Shown here: piece by piece, positions 62,788-64,000 of the stretch | How positions within the stretch are numbered: position 1 is the stretch's first letter | How the letters are laid out: every line of letters starts with the position of its first letter | NCBI RefSeq assembly: GCF_001548055.1 | Contig: NZ_AP014724.1 | Location: forward strand, 2,356,001 to 2,420,000 | Length of the DNA stretch: 64,000 nt | Direction of reading: 5' to 3' | Source: Sulfurospirillum cavolei | Lineage (GTDB): Bacteria; Campylobacterota; Campylobacteria; Campylobacterales; Sulfurospirillaceae | Translations under genes and position numbers: made by a program | Notes under the pieces: generated by a model | Told to the model about the DNA's origin: nothing | The model's database searches: none | The model's input: only the letters and a program-made list of their open reading frames with translations

Positions 62788-62822
62788 CTATCAACGCACG
62801 CTTTCAACTCCAAACTCCGTAT

Positions 62823-63395
62823 TTACCCCTCTTTGGCATCTGCCAACACCAGCGCAAACAAAACATTGATACCGTGCTTTTTGAGTGTCTCATGCGCCTC
62901 TTCCAACGTACTTCCCGTGGTCACAATATCGTCGATCAAAATAGCGTCTATTGCATCTTTACATGTAACACTAAAATCGCGTTTATGCGCTTGTCTGAAA
63001 GCTCTGCTTTTGCCCGAATAACTCTCATAATTTTGCGCTCGTAAACTTCCGTACAACGGTGTTAAAAAAGGGTGGGTTGCTTTGGCTAAGATCGCGCTGT
63101 GCGAATAGCCGTGCCTCACATGATCATCGACGGGAACGGCACAAATGCCGTTTGGAAGTTCAAAGGTTTTTAAAAACTCAAAAAACGTATGCTTCCCCAG
63201 TTGTGCGAAAATCTTTGCGCCGATGTAGGTATGTTTGGTATGAAGCAGTGGAGCAATATCAGAATAGTTGTAAAAAGAGTAGACCTTAAGTCCGCTCGGT
63301 AAAATTCGAAAAGCAGGCATTGGGGCTAAAAGGGTTTGCAGACATGTTTTACAAATCGGTTGCCAACTGAGTTTTAAACAAAGATGGCAACGCAT
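62823..63395 (-). CDS. comF: ComF-family phosphoribosyltransferase-like protein
   Basis: 190 residues. An N-terminal four-Cys zinc finger (C-H-L-C ... C-K-T-C) precedes a phosphoribosyltransferase-like domain with the PRPP loop I-L-I-D-D-I-V-T-T-G-S-T. ComF proteins are needed for DNA uptake after the translocation step in naturally competent bacteria, and here might serve the same end. Next to lepA on the same strand (12-base gap). Confidence 0.88.
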   Translation of the reverse strand: MRCHLCLKLSWQPICKTCLQTLLAPMPAFRILPSGLKVYSFYNYSDIAPLLHTKHTYIGAKIFAQLGKHTFFEFLKTFELPNGICAVPVDDHVRHGYSHSAILAKATHPFLTPLYGSLRAQNYESYSGKSRAFRQAHKRDFSVTCKDAIDAILIDDIVTTGSTLEEAHETLKKHGINVLFALVLADAKEG

Positions 63396-63407
63396 GACAT
63401 GTAAGGA

Positions 63408-64000
63408 TCAATCGATTTTAAGAATGGTCAAAAACGCTTCTTGCGGGAGTTGGACTTTCCCGATCGATTTCATACGCTTTTTGCCCTCTTTTTGTTTTTC
63501 CAATAACTTTCGTTTTCGGGTAATATCGCCTCCGTAACATTTTGCCGTGACGTTTTTTCCCATGGATTTGACGGTCTCTCTGGCAATAACTTTGTTTCCG
63601 ATGCTCGCTTGAATCGCCACTTCGAAAAGTTGGCGTGGCACGATCTCTTTCATTGCTTTGACAAAGTCACGTCCTCTACTTTGCGCGCTGATGCGAGGCA
63701 CGATAATCGAAAGGGCATCCACGACTTCGCCCGCCACCAAGACGTCGAGTTTGACAAGATCGCCCGCTTGATAGCCGATCGGCTCGTAATCAAAACTCGC
63801 GTATCCTTTGCTGACCGACTTGAGCTTATCGTAAAAATCCATCACGATTTCATTGAGCGGAATCTCATACTCCAGAAGCACGCGCTCGGGACTCAAATAG
63901 TCCATCTTTTTTTGAAGCCCGCGTTTGTTGTTCATCAAAATGATAATATTGCCTAAAAATTCACTCGGCGTTAAAACGGTTGCTTTGACGTAAGGCTCTT
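63408..64000 (-). CDS. lepA: Elongation factor 4 (LepA), C-terminal part
   Basis: About 197 residues of the ~595-residue LepA GTPase, cut by the right edge. The C-terminal domain is intact: [10 protein letters not shown] near the edge, the G-L-Q-K-K-M-D-Y-L motif, Y-A-S-F-D-Y-E, and the LepA-specific tail [24 protein letters not shown]. LepA back-translocates or remodels stalled ribosomes. The frame continues past base 64000; the Met at 63938 is internal. Confidence 0.95.
   Translation of the reverse strand, partial: EPYVKATVLTPSEFLGNIIILMNNKRGLQKKMDYLSPERVLLEYEIPLNEIVMDFYDKLKSVSKGYASFDYEPIGYQAGDLVKLDVLVAGEVVDALSIIVPRISAQSRGRDFVKAMKEIVPRQLFEVAIQASIGNKVIARETVKSMGKNVTAKCYGGDITRKRKLLEKQKEGKKRMKSIGKVQLPQEAFLTILKID

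Overview
The window looks like chromosome from a free-living campylobacterotal (epsilonproteobacterial) bacterium, most likely Sulfurospirillum or a close relative. The best evidence is the minus-strand block gyrA - flgP - flgQ - flgR - asd - yqhA-like gene (61.0-54.8 kb). It has the gene order known from Campylobacter jejuni, a GyrA with Thr86/Asp90 at Campylobacter numbering, and a FlgR that ends where the Helicobacter protein ends, without a DNA-binding domain. The genus is inferred from gene content (TAXI-TRAP, phosphoketolase, many GGDEF/EAL proteins) and from a base composition richer in G+C than Campylobacter. No rRNA and no CRISPR array is present, and there is one tRNA (Asn).

Layout. 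0-3.1 kb: the end of a YaaA protein, a tiny membrane coiled-coil protein and a PAS-GGDEF-EAL protein. 3.3-11.7 kb: amino-acid catabolism and uptake, with bifunctional PutA and a livK-livHMGF branched-chain amino-acid ABC operon. 11.7-26 kb: small metabolic, redox and hypothetical genes, including an RHH regulator, an SDR, a DUF1445/DUF4392 pair (together equivalent to vertebrate D-glutamate cyclase), thioredoxin 2, a MntA-HepT toxin-antitoxin pair, a GGDEF-EAL protein, a PhoX-like lipoprotein and a diheme protein. 26.1-27.4 kb: two DJ-1/PfpI proteins.

27.4-37.0 kb is an AT-rich accessory island with different codon use. It carries a Fic protein, a WYL regulator, a small acidic membrane protein, a CrfC/RdcA-type dynamin-like GTPase, an RdcB-like coiled-coil partner, a patatin phospholipase and a small membrane protein. 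Facing these is a zinc-ribbon/HEPN operon, followed by two envelope proteins. The GTPase-coiled coil-patatin run is tightly packed and is the best candidate for an undescribed membrane-acting (possibly anti-phage) system.

37.1-49.2 kb returns to core composition: a DDAH-like amidinohydrolase, phosphoketolase, a YwqK/MORN-like protein, an unusual LDH/MDH-family enzyme, GGDEF-EAL, a chemoreceptor, and a response regulator with a 7TMR-DISM histidine kinase broken by a one-base frameshift. 49.4-52.8 kb: tRNA-Asn and a TAXI-TRAP transporter. 52.8-62.8 kb: a radical SAM protein with an apparent AUC start, hemE, the flagellar/asd/gyrA block, and a RAYT transposase bounded by 28-bp inverted repeats. 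The window ends with comF and the C-terminal part of lepA.

A second theme is a palindromic word, TKACATGTMA, that I find 19 times in full and about 53 times as the ACATGT core. It lies both inside genes and between them. No full copy lies in the accessory island, and three intergenic sites are built from it as hairpins or long palindromes.
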